Position numbers and translations under genes: made by a program. DNA of 64,000 nucleotides from Limnothrix sp. FACHB-406. GTDB taxonomy: Bacteria; Cyanobacteriota; Cyanobacteriia; CACIAM-69d. The notes below the pieces were generated by a model. That model was not told where the DNA came from, did not search any database, and was given only the letters and a program-made list of their open reading frames with translations. Positions within the stretch are counted from its first letter, which is position 1; each line of letters starts with the position of its first letter. Below are positions 32,636 to 41,403 of the stretch, one piece after another. The stretch is from the NCBI RefSeq assembly GCF_014698235.1, contig NZ_JACJSP010000016.1, positions 40,214 to 104,213 on the forward strand, read 5' to 3'.

Positions 32636-34744
32636 GTGCGTCTTCATCCCGACACCGTAGAAACCGTCAAACAACGAGCCGACATCGTAGATGTGGTCTC
32701 GGAACGGGTCGTGCTGAAAAAAAACGGCAAAGACTTCAAAGGCCTCTGTCCCTTCCACGACGACAAATCCCCCAGCTTCACCGTCAGCGCCACCAAAGGG
32801 TTCTATTACTGCTTCTCCTGTGGGGCTGGGGGCAATGCCATCAAGTTTTTGATGGAGCTGGACAAGCGATCGTTTGGTGACGTGGTGTTGGATTTGGCGC
32901 GGCGCTACCAAGTACCCGTGCAAACCCTGGAACCGGAACAACGCCAGGAAATTCAGCGGCAAATCACCGAGCGCGAACAGCTCTATGAAGTCCTGGCCGT
33001 GGCGGCCGGGTTCTATGCCCATGCCCTGACCCAACCTGTGGGGGCGCGGGCCATGGATTACTTGCTGGAAGAACGGCAACTGCGCCAGGACACGATTCAG
33101 GCGTTTAATTTGGGCTACTCGCCGGCCGGCTGGGATGCCCTGTATCGGTACTTGGTGGATCAAAAACGCTATGCCGTTTCGCTGGTGGAAAAGGCGGGGT
33201 TGATTGTGCCCCGGAAGGCGGGCGGTGGCTATTACGATCGATTCCGCGATCGGCTGATGGTGCCCATTCGCGATCCCCAGGGCCGGACGATCGGCTTTGG
33301 GGGGCGGACGCTGAACGGCGACGAGCCAAAGTATCTGAACTCGCCGGAAACGGAGCTATTTGACAAGGGCAAGACGCTTTTTGGGCTAGACCAGGCCAAA
33401 ACGGCGATCGCCAAAACCGACGCGGCGATCGTCGTGGAAGGCTATTTCGATGTGATTGCGCTCCATACGGCGGGCATTGAAAACGCTGTGGCAGCTTTGG
33501 GCACGGCCCTGAGCTTGGCCCAGGTGAAGCTGCTGACGCGGTTCACGGAATCGAAGCAAATTATCCTGAACTTCGATGCGGACTCGGCGGGCCAAAAGGC
33601 CACGGAGCGGGCGATCGGGGAGGTGGAAGGGCTGGCTTATCGGGGCGAAATTCAACTGCGGGTGTTGAATTTGCCGGGGGGCAAGGATGCCGATGAGTTC
33701 CTGAAAACCTACAGCCCGGATCATTACCGCACCCTGATCGCCGATGCGCCCCTCTGGCTCGATTGGCAGCTCGATCGGGCGATCGGTTCCCGGGATTTGC
33801 GCTTAGCCGACCAATTCCAGGCGGCCGTGGGCGATGCGGTGAAGCTCCTGAGCCAACTGCCCAATCCCGCCACCCGCAGCCACTACATCCGCCGCTGTGC
33901 CGACCTGCTGGGCCAAAAGGACAGCTACTTCACGCTGCAATTGGAGCAGGACTTGCGATCGCAGGTGCAGGGCCAGCGCTGGCACGGGCGATCGGCCAAG
34001 TGGCAACGATCGGGCGATAGCAGCCTGCGGGAGTCGGCGGAGGGACAACTCTTGCGGATTTATTTGCACCGTCCCGATCGTCGCCAGCAAATCTTGGCCA
34101 TTTTGGAGGAGCGGGAGTTGGAGTTTGGCCTGTCACACCATCGTTTTTTGTGGCGGCAGATTTTGCAGCTCCAGGATCAATGGGGTCAGGAGGCGACTGA
34201 ATTGGCGATCGAGTTGCGATCGAATCCAGACCTTTCCCATGAGGATTTGGCCATGGTCGATCGGCTTTTGAGCTTAGATGAACGTACCCTTTTGGATCTC
34301 GATCGCCCCGGCCTGACCATCCGCGCCGCGATCGCCACCCTCGAAAGCCTGCAATGTGCCAAGCGTTGCCGCCACTTGCTGGATGCTTGGCTCTCCCATT
34401 ACCTGCAAGCGGAAGTGGCTGCCGAAGCGTTGCGGCGGGTCTTTGCCGGTGAACCCCCGATCGGCTCCGGAAACGATAAGGTGATTAGTCTGCGGAGTGG
34501 CGGCGGTGGCGGCGGCGGCGGCGGTGTGGCCGGCAATTTGGCCCTGGCTCCCGACCCGATCGACCTGGAACGCCTTGAAGAAAATCTCAATCGTGCCTAC
34601 GAACAGCAACAAACCTTCCACGATCTTTATTATCAAGAACGCCGCTACTTACAACAACTGCAACAGGAACGATTCACCACCTTTGAAGATTTGGCGCAAA
34701 ATCCTAGTGATGGGTCAATTTCGCCACTTAATCAATTGTTTTGA
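32636..34744 (+). CDS. dnaG: DNA primase
   Basis: About 702 aa. The CHC2 zinc ribbon opens the protein (RLHPDTVETVKQ, GLCPFHDDKSPSF, YYCFSCGAGGNAIKF). The TOPRIM core follows, with the Glu of AIVVEGYFDVIAL and the acidic pair in LNFDADSAGQKATE. The C-terminal helicase-binding domain occupies about 470-700. GTG 32636 gives the family start (V/M-RLHPDT); a TTG five codons upstream (32621) is the alternative, and neither has a clear ribosome site. A Gly-only run encoded by GGC repeats (34498-34527) interrupts the C-terminal part as a linker. Confidence 0.95.
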   Translation: MRLHPDTVETVKQRADIVDVVSERVVLKKNGKDFKGLCPFHDDKSPSFTVSATKGFYYCFSCGAGGNAIKFLMELDKRSFGDVVLDLARRYQVPVQTLEPEQRQEIQRQITEREQLYEVLAVAAGFYAHALTQPVGARAMDYLLEERQLRQDTIQAFNLGYSPAGWDALYRYLVDQKRYAVSLVEKAGLIVPRKAGGGYYDRFRDRLMVPIRDPQGRTIGFGGRTLNGDEPKYLNSPETELFDKGKTLFGLDQAKTAIAKTDAAIVVEGYFDVIALHTAGIENAVAALGTALSLAQVKLLTRFTESKQIILNFDADSAGQKATERAIGEVEGLAYRGEIQLRVLNLPGGKDADEFLKTYSPDHYRTLIADAPLWLDWQLDRAIGSRDLRLADQFQAAVGDAVKLLSQLPNPATRSHYIRRCADLLGQKDSYFTLQLEQDLRSQVQGQRWHGRSAKWQRSGDSSLRESAEGQLLRIYLHRPDRRQQILAILEERELEFGLSHHRFLWRQILQLQDQWGQEATELAIELRSNPDLSHEDLAMVDRLLSLDERTLLDLDRPGLTIRAAIATLESLQCAKRCRHLLDAWLSHYLQAEVAAEALRRVFAGEPPIGSGNDKVISLRSGGGGGGGGGVAGNLALAPDPIDLERLEENLNRAYEQQQTFHDLYYQERRYLQQLQQERFTTFEDLAQNPSDGSISPLNQLF

Positions 34745-35489
34745 GTGGAAATCAAGCAATTTTAGAAAATCCCGAGTGAAAGCTATATCCTAAAAAAATG
34801 TCTGAATCGCCAAAAACAATGCACGGCTAGCCCAAGCGATCAACAAAGACAAGTGCATAAAAACAAGGGAGTTCAGACCCTTGATCCTATAACGATTGGC
34901 GCTTTGGTAATCTTCGCAAGCTGCTGCTTAAAGATCCTGACCGATTGGGTTTCCTGAAACCAGCCCCTCTGGCATGAACATTGATTGAATATTCAATGAA
35001 TTCAGGAAACATTTCAGGGGGTTAAGTTGTGTTCCTGGCTCTGCTAAATTGTGATGTCAGTACATCATCTCTTCCCGAGTTTTACCATCTTGCGACGTTA
35101 GAGTAACCTGGGGAGACACCTCCGCGATCGACAGTCAGTAGGTCAGTGAACCTAGCAGGCCAATCAGCAGGTCAATCAAACGCCCAATGATGCGCATCTT
35201 CAAGGCTTGGTTTCAGTGGCTTCAGCGCCGCTTGCTCTTTAAGCGTCAATCGGGCGCGATCGCCCAGGCTAAGGCAGTTTTGGGCTATGATTCAACCTCC
35301 ATGGCTCCAGCAACCTAGGCCGCGCGATCGACCGCTCTGTTGGGTTCTCCTTTGTCAGAAAACTCCGCCTTTGCCAGCTATCCTGACCTGATCCACACCA
35401 CTCCTAAGCAACCAACTTTGAAGCTGAATTCATCTGATCACGCTGATCACAATCTCAATCCCGATCGCGTTCCATCCCCGGAGTTGGAC
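34745..35489. other. Intergenic region with inverted repeats and a possible small ORF
   Basis: Positions 34949-34958 (GTTTCCTGAA) and 35001-35010 (TTCAGGAAAC) are inverted and enclose the 14-bp palindrome ATTGAATATTCAAT (34984-34997). A 43-codon frame at 35187-35318 codes for a basic peptide (MMRIFKAWFQWLQRRLLFKR...), with no ribosome site and doubtful as a gene. A stretch near 34800-34890 loosely resembles the interior of the MITE at 39605. The region also covers possible upstream TTG starts of the kinase. Confidence 0.5.
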
Positions 35490-36968
35490 ATGGATTTGCC
35501 AGCCAGTGACGTAGCCCATGATGGTCATGGGCTGTTTCCCCTTCCCACTGATGAAGAGGAACGATTACAAGACCTGCTCGACTATCAAATTTTGGACACG
35601 GTTCCCGAGCGTCAATACGATGATTTGACCAAGATTGCAGCCCAAATTTGCGGCACTCCCATTTCGCTCATTAGCTTGCTGGATGGCGAGCGGCAATGGT
35701 TTAAGTCTCGTCATGGAATTGATGCCACACAAACTCCACGCAGCCAGGCTTTTTGTGCCCATGCGATTTGCCAGCCCGATGAAGTTTTGATTGTGGAAGA
35801 TGCCCTGGAGGATGGACGTTTTGCCAATAATCCCCTAGTACTGAACGAGCCAAAAATTCGATTCTATGCCGGTACACCTTTGGTTACGACCAATGGCCAT
35901 GCGATCGGGACATTGTGCGTGATTGACAAAACGCCCCGACAGCTAACAACCCAGCAAATGGAAGCCCTAGATGCGCTGGGTCGTCAGGTCATTGCCCAAT
36001 TGGAGCTGCGGCGAAAAGCAATTCAACTGGAAGCGGAGGTGAAGCGTCGCCAGGAAATTGCCCAAGTCGCTACCGAAAAAAGTAAAAAACTAGCCCAAGC
36101 CCTTGAGAATTTACAAAAGGCGCAAATCACCTTAGTTCATGCAGAAAAAATGTCAGCCTTAGGGCGTTTAGTGGCGGGCGTGGCCCATGAAATTAATAAT
36201 CCCATTAACTTTATTCACGGCAATCTTCATCACTGCCAAACCTATCTAGAGGAACTATTAAACTTAGTGAGCCTCTATAAAAAACATTATCCCAATCCCC
36301 ACGAGGATATTACCACAGTCCTTGCGGAGTTGGATTTGGAATATATTACTGAAGATTTTTCGCCCCTTTTTAGCTCTATGTTCGTGGGAGCTAATCGCAT
36401 TAAAACCGTCGTGAATCTCTTGCGCATGTTTTCGCGCTTGGATGAGTCAACGATTAAGTTTACTGATTTGCATGAAAACCTTGACGCGACTATTAGTCTG
36501 ATGGGGGTTCACTTAGCCGGAAATGGCAAACGTCCATCCATTCAAGTGGTGCGCGATTATGGGGATTTGCCCTTGGTTGATTGTGCGATCGGGCAGTTAA
36601 ACCAATGCTTTATGCAAGTGCTTTTAAACGCGATCGAAGCGTTGGATCAGGGTGTGGGCGACAGCTACCCACCGGATACCCTGCCAACCATCACCGTGCG
36701 CACTGAAACCGTTGAGCCAGACCGCGTGCGAATTGCGATTTCAGACAATGGCTTGGGGATGAGTGACGAATTACGCCGCCAAGCTTTTGACCCGTTTTAC
36801 ACCACAAAATCAGTGGGTAAAGGAATCGGTATGGGGCTAGCCATTAGCCATCAAATTATTGTGAACTTGCACGGAGGAATGTTGTCCTGCTTGTCGGAGC
36901 CAGGCAAGGGAACAGCCTTTATTATGGAAATTTATCGATCGTTTCCGGCTCGTGAATCAGAGTCCTAA
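35490..36968 (+). CDS. GAF-domain sensor histidine kinase
   Basis: About 492 aa from the ATG at 35490, which has GGAG six bases upstream. In-frame TTG codons at 35340 and 35352 could extend it. A GAF domain (about 30-190) contains LDGERQWFKSRHG, SQAFCAHAI and IRFYAGTPLVT. A coiled coil leads to the dimerisation helix with the phospho-acceptor His in LVAGVAHEINNPINFIHGNL. The ATPase domain has its N box in FMQVLLNAIEAL and G boxes in ISDNGLGMSD and KGIGMGLAISHQI. There is no membrane span, so it should sense a cytoplasmic signal. No response regulator is adjacent. It is convergent with another kinase that shares its C-terminal half. Confidence 0.9.
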   Translation: MDLPASDVAHDGHGLFPLPTDEEERLQDLLDYQILDTVPERQYDDLTKIAAQICGTPISLISLLDGERQWFKSRHGIDATQTPRSQAFCAHAICQPDEVLIVEDALEDGRFANNPLVLNEPKIRFYAGTPLVTTNGHAIGTLCVIDKTPRQLTTQQMEALDALGRQVIAQLELRRKAIQLEAEVKRRQEIAQVATEKSKKLAQALENLQKAQITLVHAEKMSALGRLVAGVAHEINNPINFIHGNLHHCQTYLEELLNLVSLYKKHYPNPHEDITTVLAELDLEYITEDFSPLFSSMFVGANRIKTVVNLLRMFSRLDESTIKFTDLHENLDATISLMGVHLAGNGKRPSIQVVRDYGDLPLVDCAIGQLNQCFMQVLLNAIEALDQGVGDSYPPDTLPTITVRTETVEPDRVRIAISDNGLGMSDELRRQAFDPFYTTKSVGKGIGMGLAISHQIIVNLHGGMLSCLSEPGKGTAFIMEIYRSFPARESES

Positions 36969-37063
36969 AACTTCGAGCTTGCTGCTCTTTTGCCAATCAT
37001 TTGATCATTTTAGACAAATTTTTCTAGAAATATTCTGGGGTTCGAGTGCTTGAGCATTAACTC

Positions 37064-39271
37064 CTAGATCCGGGGCGCAAAATTGCTCAAGGAATCGATC
37101 GTCATGGCCGGTGAAACCGATCGCTCGGTGGCAGCAGGACTGGAAAAATATTGCTCGATCGGGATTTTCACCACAAATTGGGTTTGTCCCTGCTCATTCA
37201 CCTGATACCAAAGTTCCCCGTGATGTCGTTTCACAATGATTTGGTAGGCATTCGCCAGGCCCATTCCAGTCCCCTGCCCGATCGGTTTGGTGGTGAAAAA
37301 GGGATCAAAAATCTTATCTGCCAACGCTGGGTCAATCCCTGAACCATTGTCAGTAATTTGAATTTGTGCAAACCGTTGCAAGGTCAAACCATTGGCATGT
37401 TGCTGACAAATCAGGCGTGTTTCCACCTTCACCATGGGCACAAACATTTCTTGCAATCGACAGCGTTCCTCAATGGCATCCAGCGCATTGCTAAACAGAT
37501 TAAACAGCGCTTGATTCAGCAAACCGGGATAGCATTCCACCGTGGGAATATCGCGATCGTAGGCGCAATGGGACTGAATCACTTGACCGCAAGTGGACTC
37601 TAGAAATCGCTCAGTTAAAATGCTGAGTGTGCTATTAATTCCGTCGTGAATGTCAACGGATTTGAGTTCTGATTCATCCAATCGCGAAAAATTGCGCAAC
37701 AACAACACAATTTCACGAATTCGATCGGCTCCGTTTTTCATAGATGTCAGAAGATTAGGAAAATCAGTTTTTAGAAATTCAAATTCCACTTCCGAGAGCC
37801 ACTGAGCGATCGGATCCACTGGATTAGGATAATGCTGTTGATAGAGGTCAAGTCCTTGAAATACTTGATGACTATATTCTTGAGCGTGGGTTAAGTTGCC
37901 ATAAATAAAGCTCAAGGGATTATTAATTTCATGGGCAATGCCGCCAACCATTTTGCCCAAAGAAGCCAACTTTTCGGACTGCACCAACTGAGCTTGGGTT
38001 GCTTGCAGTTGATTTAATGTTGTGGCTAATGATGCGGCCTGCTGTCGTGCTTCTTGTTCAGAAGCTTGCAGGGCCAAAGCAGTTTGTTGTTTTTCTTGCA
38101 ATTCTTCCTGCAATCGGTTCATCAACTTACTTTGACGCAGGGCAATTCCCAATTGCAAACTTAATTGTTGCAATGCTTCCACTTCCAAATTGTCCCAAGA
38201 TCGTGCCCCCTGACAGGATTGGGCAATCAATAATCCCCAAAGATAAAAATGAGCCGGAGTAATTGCTTGATCATCAAGGTTTTCCTGCCAATCTAAATCA
38301 CTAGATTCTGATTTCCATAAAATTGGAATTACTAAGTTGCTGCGCACTCGCAAACTACGCAAAAATTCTCGATGACATTCTTGCAAGGGACTGGCTTCAA
38401 TGTCTTCAATCATGCAAATGCGTCCTGCTTGGTACAGAGGAGCATGTTTTTCTTGAAAACAAGGATCTGTGAAGGATTGTCCCAACAAACTCAAGCTGGG
38501 ATCCGAAACAGATTCCGTTGAAATTGCACCGCTGAAGTCCCCATTGAGCTGAAAAATCAGCACCCGATCGACCTGCAAAAATTCTCGAACATCTTGCACT
38601 AGGGTTTGAAACAGGGGTTCAAAGTCTGCCGTCGTCCAAACACGCTGCAAGGTTTTAGAAAAAATTTGTTCACAGGCCAACCGCCGCGCCAAAGACTGTT
38701 CAATCGATTGGCGTTCCTGAATCTCTCGCATCAGTTGAGTATTTTTGGTTTGTAACTCAACGGTGCGATCGGCAATTCGGGCCTCCAAATTTTGATTAAT
38801 TTGGGCTAATTCTTGGGCAATAAGCTCACGACTGCTAACCTCCTGCTGCAATTGTTGATTAATTCGCTCCAGTTCGTCCGGACTGCGCAGCGACAAAAAC
38901 TGAGGCAATAAATTCACCAAAGAAACGGCCGTGTAACAAGAAATTAAAGCTGTTAAAGCTTTTTCAATTCCCGCTAGCCAATAGGCCCCATACCACAGGG
39001 TCCAAACTTCCAACAAATGACCTAAGCCACATAGGATAATAAATGCCCCGAACATCAGAAAAATACTGATAGGCAAAAATTTCCGACGCTGATAGGCAAA
39101 GTACATCAGCATGGCGGGAATCGAGAAATAGGCGATCGCAATTAGTGAATCACTAACCACATGCAGCCCTACTAAGGGCGTTTGCCACAAATAACAATGA
39201 CCATGGGGCATATAAGATTGGCTGCCCAAAACGATCGCTTCAAAAATTTCCTTGATTTTTTGCAAATCCAT
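37064..39271 (-). CDS. Ethylene-binding and cyanobacteriochrome-type sensor histidine kinase (Etr1/UirS-like)
   Basis: 735 aa. Residues about 35-115 form a three-helix ethylene-binding domain. [13 protein letters not shown] and [18 protein letters not shown] align with plant ETR1, keeping D41, Y48, I51, P52, C81 and H85 (ETR1 D25, Y32, I35, P36, C65, H69), including the copper ligands. After a coiled coil, a GAF domain (about 215-380) has TDPCF (D269 to F272, a DXCF motif) and ECHREFL (C299-H300), with [10 protein letters not shown]. These are marks of a bilin-binding DXCF cyanobacteriochrome. The kinase core has H447 in [13 protein letters not shown], then NALDAI and TDNGSGID boxes. Synechocystis Slr1212 has the same plan and responds to ethylene and UV/violet light. 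No receiver gene adjoins it. Confidence 0.93.
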   Translation of the reverse strand: MDLQKIKEIFEAIVLGSQSYMPHGHCYLWQTPLVGLHVVSDSLIAIAYFSIPAMLMYFAYQRRKFLPISIFLMFGAFIILCGLGHLLEVWTLWYGAYWLAGIEKALTALISCYTAVSLVNLLPQFLSLRSPDELERINQQLQQEVSSRELIAQELAQINQNLEARIADRTVELQTKNTQLMREIQERQSIEQSLARRLACEQIFSKTLQRVWTTADFEPLFQTLVQDVREFLQVDRVLIFQLNGDFSGAISTESVSDPSLSLLGQSFTDPCFQEKHAPLYQAGRICMIEDIEASPLQECHREFLRSLRVRSNLVIPILWKSESSDLDWQENLDDQAITPAHFYLWGLLIAQSCQGARSWDNLEVEALQQLSLQLGIALRQSKLMNRLQEELQEKQQTALALQASEQEARQQAASLATTLNQLQATQAQLVQSEKLASLGKMVGGIAHEINNPLSFIYGNLTHAQEYSHQVFQGLDLYQQHYPNPVDPIAQWLSEVEFEFLKTDFPNLLTSMKNGADRIREIVLLLRNFSRLDESELKSVDIHDGINSTLSILTERFLESTCGQVIQSHCAYDRDIPTVECYPGLLNQALFNLFSNALDAIEERCRLQEMFVPMVKVETRLICQQHANGLTLQRFAQIQITDNGSGIDPALADKIFDPFFTTKPIGQGTGMGLANAYQIIVKRHHGELWYQVNEQGQTQFVVKIPIEQYFSSPAATERSVSPAMTIDSLSNFAPRI

Positions 39272-39604
39272 TGAAGGTACTCGCTGTAGCGGGAGATGGT
39301 CACTATGAGCAGGAGATGATGTTTCTGGTTTCGAGAATTAGCAACACTTGAGCTGCTTGATCCATTTAAGCATCCTAACAAAAAATGAAGTTTAAATAAT
39401 TATTAGCTCATTGCTTGTTAGCTCCCCATCTTAGCTCAATCCTCAGAAAATGAGAGGAATAACGGGAGCAAGGTCAAGATTACCAAAAACCCATGCTGTA
39501 TCAAAATATGCAAAGCGTCAAAATTATGGGCAGCCAAAACCTAGGTTGGCCTTTGCCATGGTGATTTGTTATGGTGAATCTTGCAAAGCGTCTTCATTAT
39601 TTTA

Positions 39605-39737
39605 AGAGGATGTCTGGGAAGCCAAAATTGATACATTGCGGGTCTTCCCAAGCAGCAAAGATCAGGAGTCTAAGTTTCTTGATCCCATGCCTGTTACTGC
39701 TTAGTTAGCACTTCAATTCACTGCTCAGACATCCTCT
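39605..39737. mobile_element. MITE with AGAGGATGTCTG terminal inverted repeats
   Basis: A 133-bp non-coding element with 12-bp perfect ends, AGAGGATGTCTG (39605-39616) and CAGACATCCTCT (39726-39737). Flanking bases are T/A-rich, so a target duplication cannot be fixed. The family is not recognised. Confidence 0.7.
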
Positions 39738-39927
39738 AAAAACACAATTTTGTGCATCGTCGTTCGTTGAAATCAAGTGATTAAAACAGATGAAAACTGT
39801 TCAAGAACAAATTCAATCATTTGCAAAATTGGATATTTGTGATCAGAATTAATTCTAGACAAGTTCAGCTTGCTTGACATCTAAACATCGCAACTTAAGG
39901 CCACAACTTAAGCTCAAAGGAGCTGAA

Positions 39928-39969
39928 ATGGACAAATTCTATAGTATTTTCGACCTAAGTATCCATTGA
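39928..39969 (+). other. 13-codon mini-ORF with strong ribosome site
   Basis: AAGGAG ends six bases before an ATG that opens MDKFYSIFDLSIH and a stop. It lies 90 bases upstream of the AAA_35 gene. It may be a leader peptide or chance. Confidence 0.25.
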
Positions 39970-40058
39970 GATCATCTATTTTCACAGGCGATCGCCCTGT
40001 CTCAAGGCAGCGATCGCAGCAGAATTCCCCGAAGTTAGTTGTAAGGTTTGGGGGCTGA

Positions 40059-41402
40059 ATGGCCGAAATTCCAAAAGTCTGTAAACGATATCGCGGCGTT
40101 ATGTTAAGTCCTCAAGGTTGGCAACGCTTGCAGTCCGCAGAGCAAATTTCTGCAACCCAACAAAACCAGGGAAAGCCCTACACCTTAGAACAGCTCAGTT
40201 GCTTCACTCAATTGAGTCCTAATACCTTAACGAAGGTGCGCCGTCGCGAAAAATTAGTGGATTTTCAATCACTCCTTCTCTATTTTCAGGCTTTTGGTTT
40301 AGATCTCAGCGAGGGAGACTATTTAACTTCTATGCAAGTTCGCAATCTTGAACGCACCAAAAAATCAACTGATTGGGCAATGCAAGTGGCTCCACCCCGG
40401 GGGCAGTTACCGATCGACTCTCCGTTTTATATTCATCGACCACCCCTCGAAAGTCTTTGTATTGAAGAGGTGGTTCAGCCGGGATCACTGGTGCGAATCA
40501 AGGCTCCTCGGCAATATGGCAAAACATCCCTAATAGCACGTACCCTGAGCGAAGTTCAGCAGCGAGGATTTCGGACAGCAGTTGTCAATTTACAGGGAGC
40601 TGATCGACAGGTTTTAGGAGACTTAGACTGGTTTTTAAAGTGGTTTTGCGCCAGTGCAGCTAAAAGCTTGGGGCTAGCCGATCGCCTGGCGGATCAGTGG
40701 GATCCGATGTTTGGGGTGAGTTATGCTTGCTCAGAATATTTTGAAAACTATCTATTGGCGGAATCGGATGCGCCATTACTCTTAGTTTTAGACGAGCTAG
40801 ATCGGCTCTTTGGGTATCCCGAATTAGCGACGGATTTTTTCGGCTTATTGCGATCTTGGTATGAGCAGGGGCGCTATGGTTTGGAAAATCGAACTATTTG
40901 GCATAAATTACACATTGCAATTATCCACTCCACGGAAGTTTGGTTGCCCTTAAGTCTCAATCAATCGCCGTTTAATGTGGGACTGTTGTTGGAACTCCCT
41001 GCATTCACCTGTGAACAGGTGGTGACCCTTGCCCAACAATATCAACTAACAGCGGCCAAAGAATATGGCCATGCTATTTTTACGTTTTTAGGGGGGAATC
41101 CTTTCCTATCTCAAATTGGCTTATTTTATTTGGCGCATCAAAAACTTTCCCTGGCGGATTTGCCGCAACAGGCAACGAATCCCGATAGCGTTTTTAGTAG
41201 TTACTTACGCCGCTTGCTGAAGCTGCTGGAACAACAGGAACTCCTAGAAATCATGCAGCAGGTGGTGCGATCGCCCAAGGGGTTAGAACTGCCCCACACA
41301 CAGGCCTTTCGACTCCAGGGATTAGGGTTGGTTACTTTTGATCAGCGCTTGGCATTTCCCAGTTGTGAACTGTTTCGACAGTTTTTCCTAACTCTTTCAT
41401 GA
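40059..41402 (+). CDS. AAA_35-type NTPase with vMAP-like N-terminal HTH domain
   Basis: 447 aa. The N-terminal 95 residues (CKRYRGVMLSPQGWQRLQ, YTLEQLSCFTQLSPNTLTKV, FGLDLSEGDYL) match the helix-turn-helix domain found at the start of cyanobacterial vWA-MoxR-associated and AAA-like proteins. The NTPase has Walker A KAPRQYGKTSL (near 155), Walker B APLLLVLDELDRLF and a winged-helix-like end. This architecture belongs to STAND-type signalling NTPases implicated in conflict systems. The next gene, one base after its stop, encodes a second AAA_35 protein, so the pair is almost surely one operon. Confidence 0.83.
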   Translation: MAEIPKVCKRYRGVMLSPQGWQRLQSAEQISATQQNQGKPYTLEQLSCFTQLSPNTLTKVRRREKLVDFQSLLLYFQAFGLDLSEGDYLTSMQVRNLERTKKSTDWAMQVAPPRGQLPIDSPFYIHRPPLESLCIEEVVQPGSLVRIKAPRQYGKTSLIARTLSEVQQRGFRTAVVNLQGADRQVLGDLDWFLKWFCASAAKSLGLADRLADQWDPMFGVSYACSEYFENYLLAESDAPLLLVLDELDRLFGYPELATDFFGLLRSWYEQGRYGLENRTIWHKLHIAIIHSTEVWLPLSLNQSPFNVGLLLELPAFTCEQVVTLAQQYQLTAAKEYGHAIFTFLGGNPFLSQIGLFYLAHQKLSLADLPQQATNPDSVFSSYLRRLLKLLEQQELLEIMQQVVRSPKGLELPHTQAFRLQGLGLVTFDQRLAFPSCELFRQFFLTLS

Positions 41403-41403
41403 C

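Larger units (their letters stand above)
39272..40058. other. AT-rich intergenic region with MITE and mini-ORF
   Basis: About 790 bases between divergent genes. It contains the 133-bp MITE at 39605-39737, repeated ACAACTTAAG words (39892-39913) and a 13-codon frame with a strong ribosome site (39928-39969). No longer gene is seen. Confidence 0.6.
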
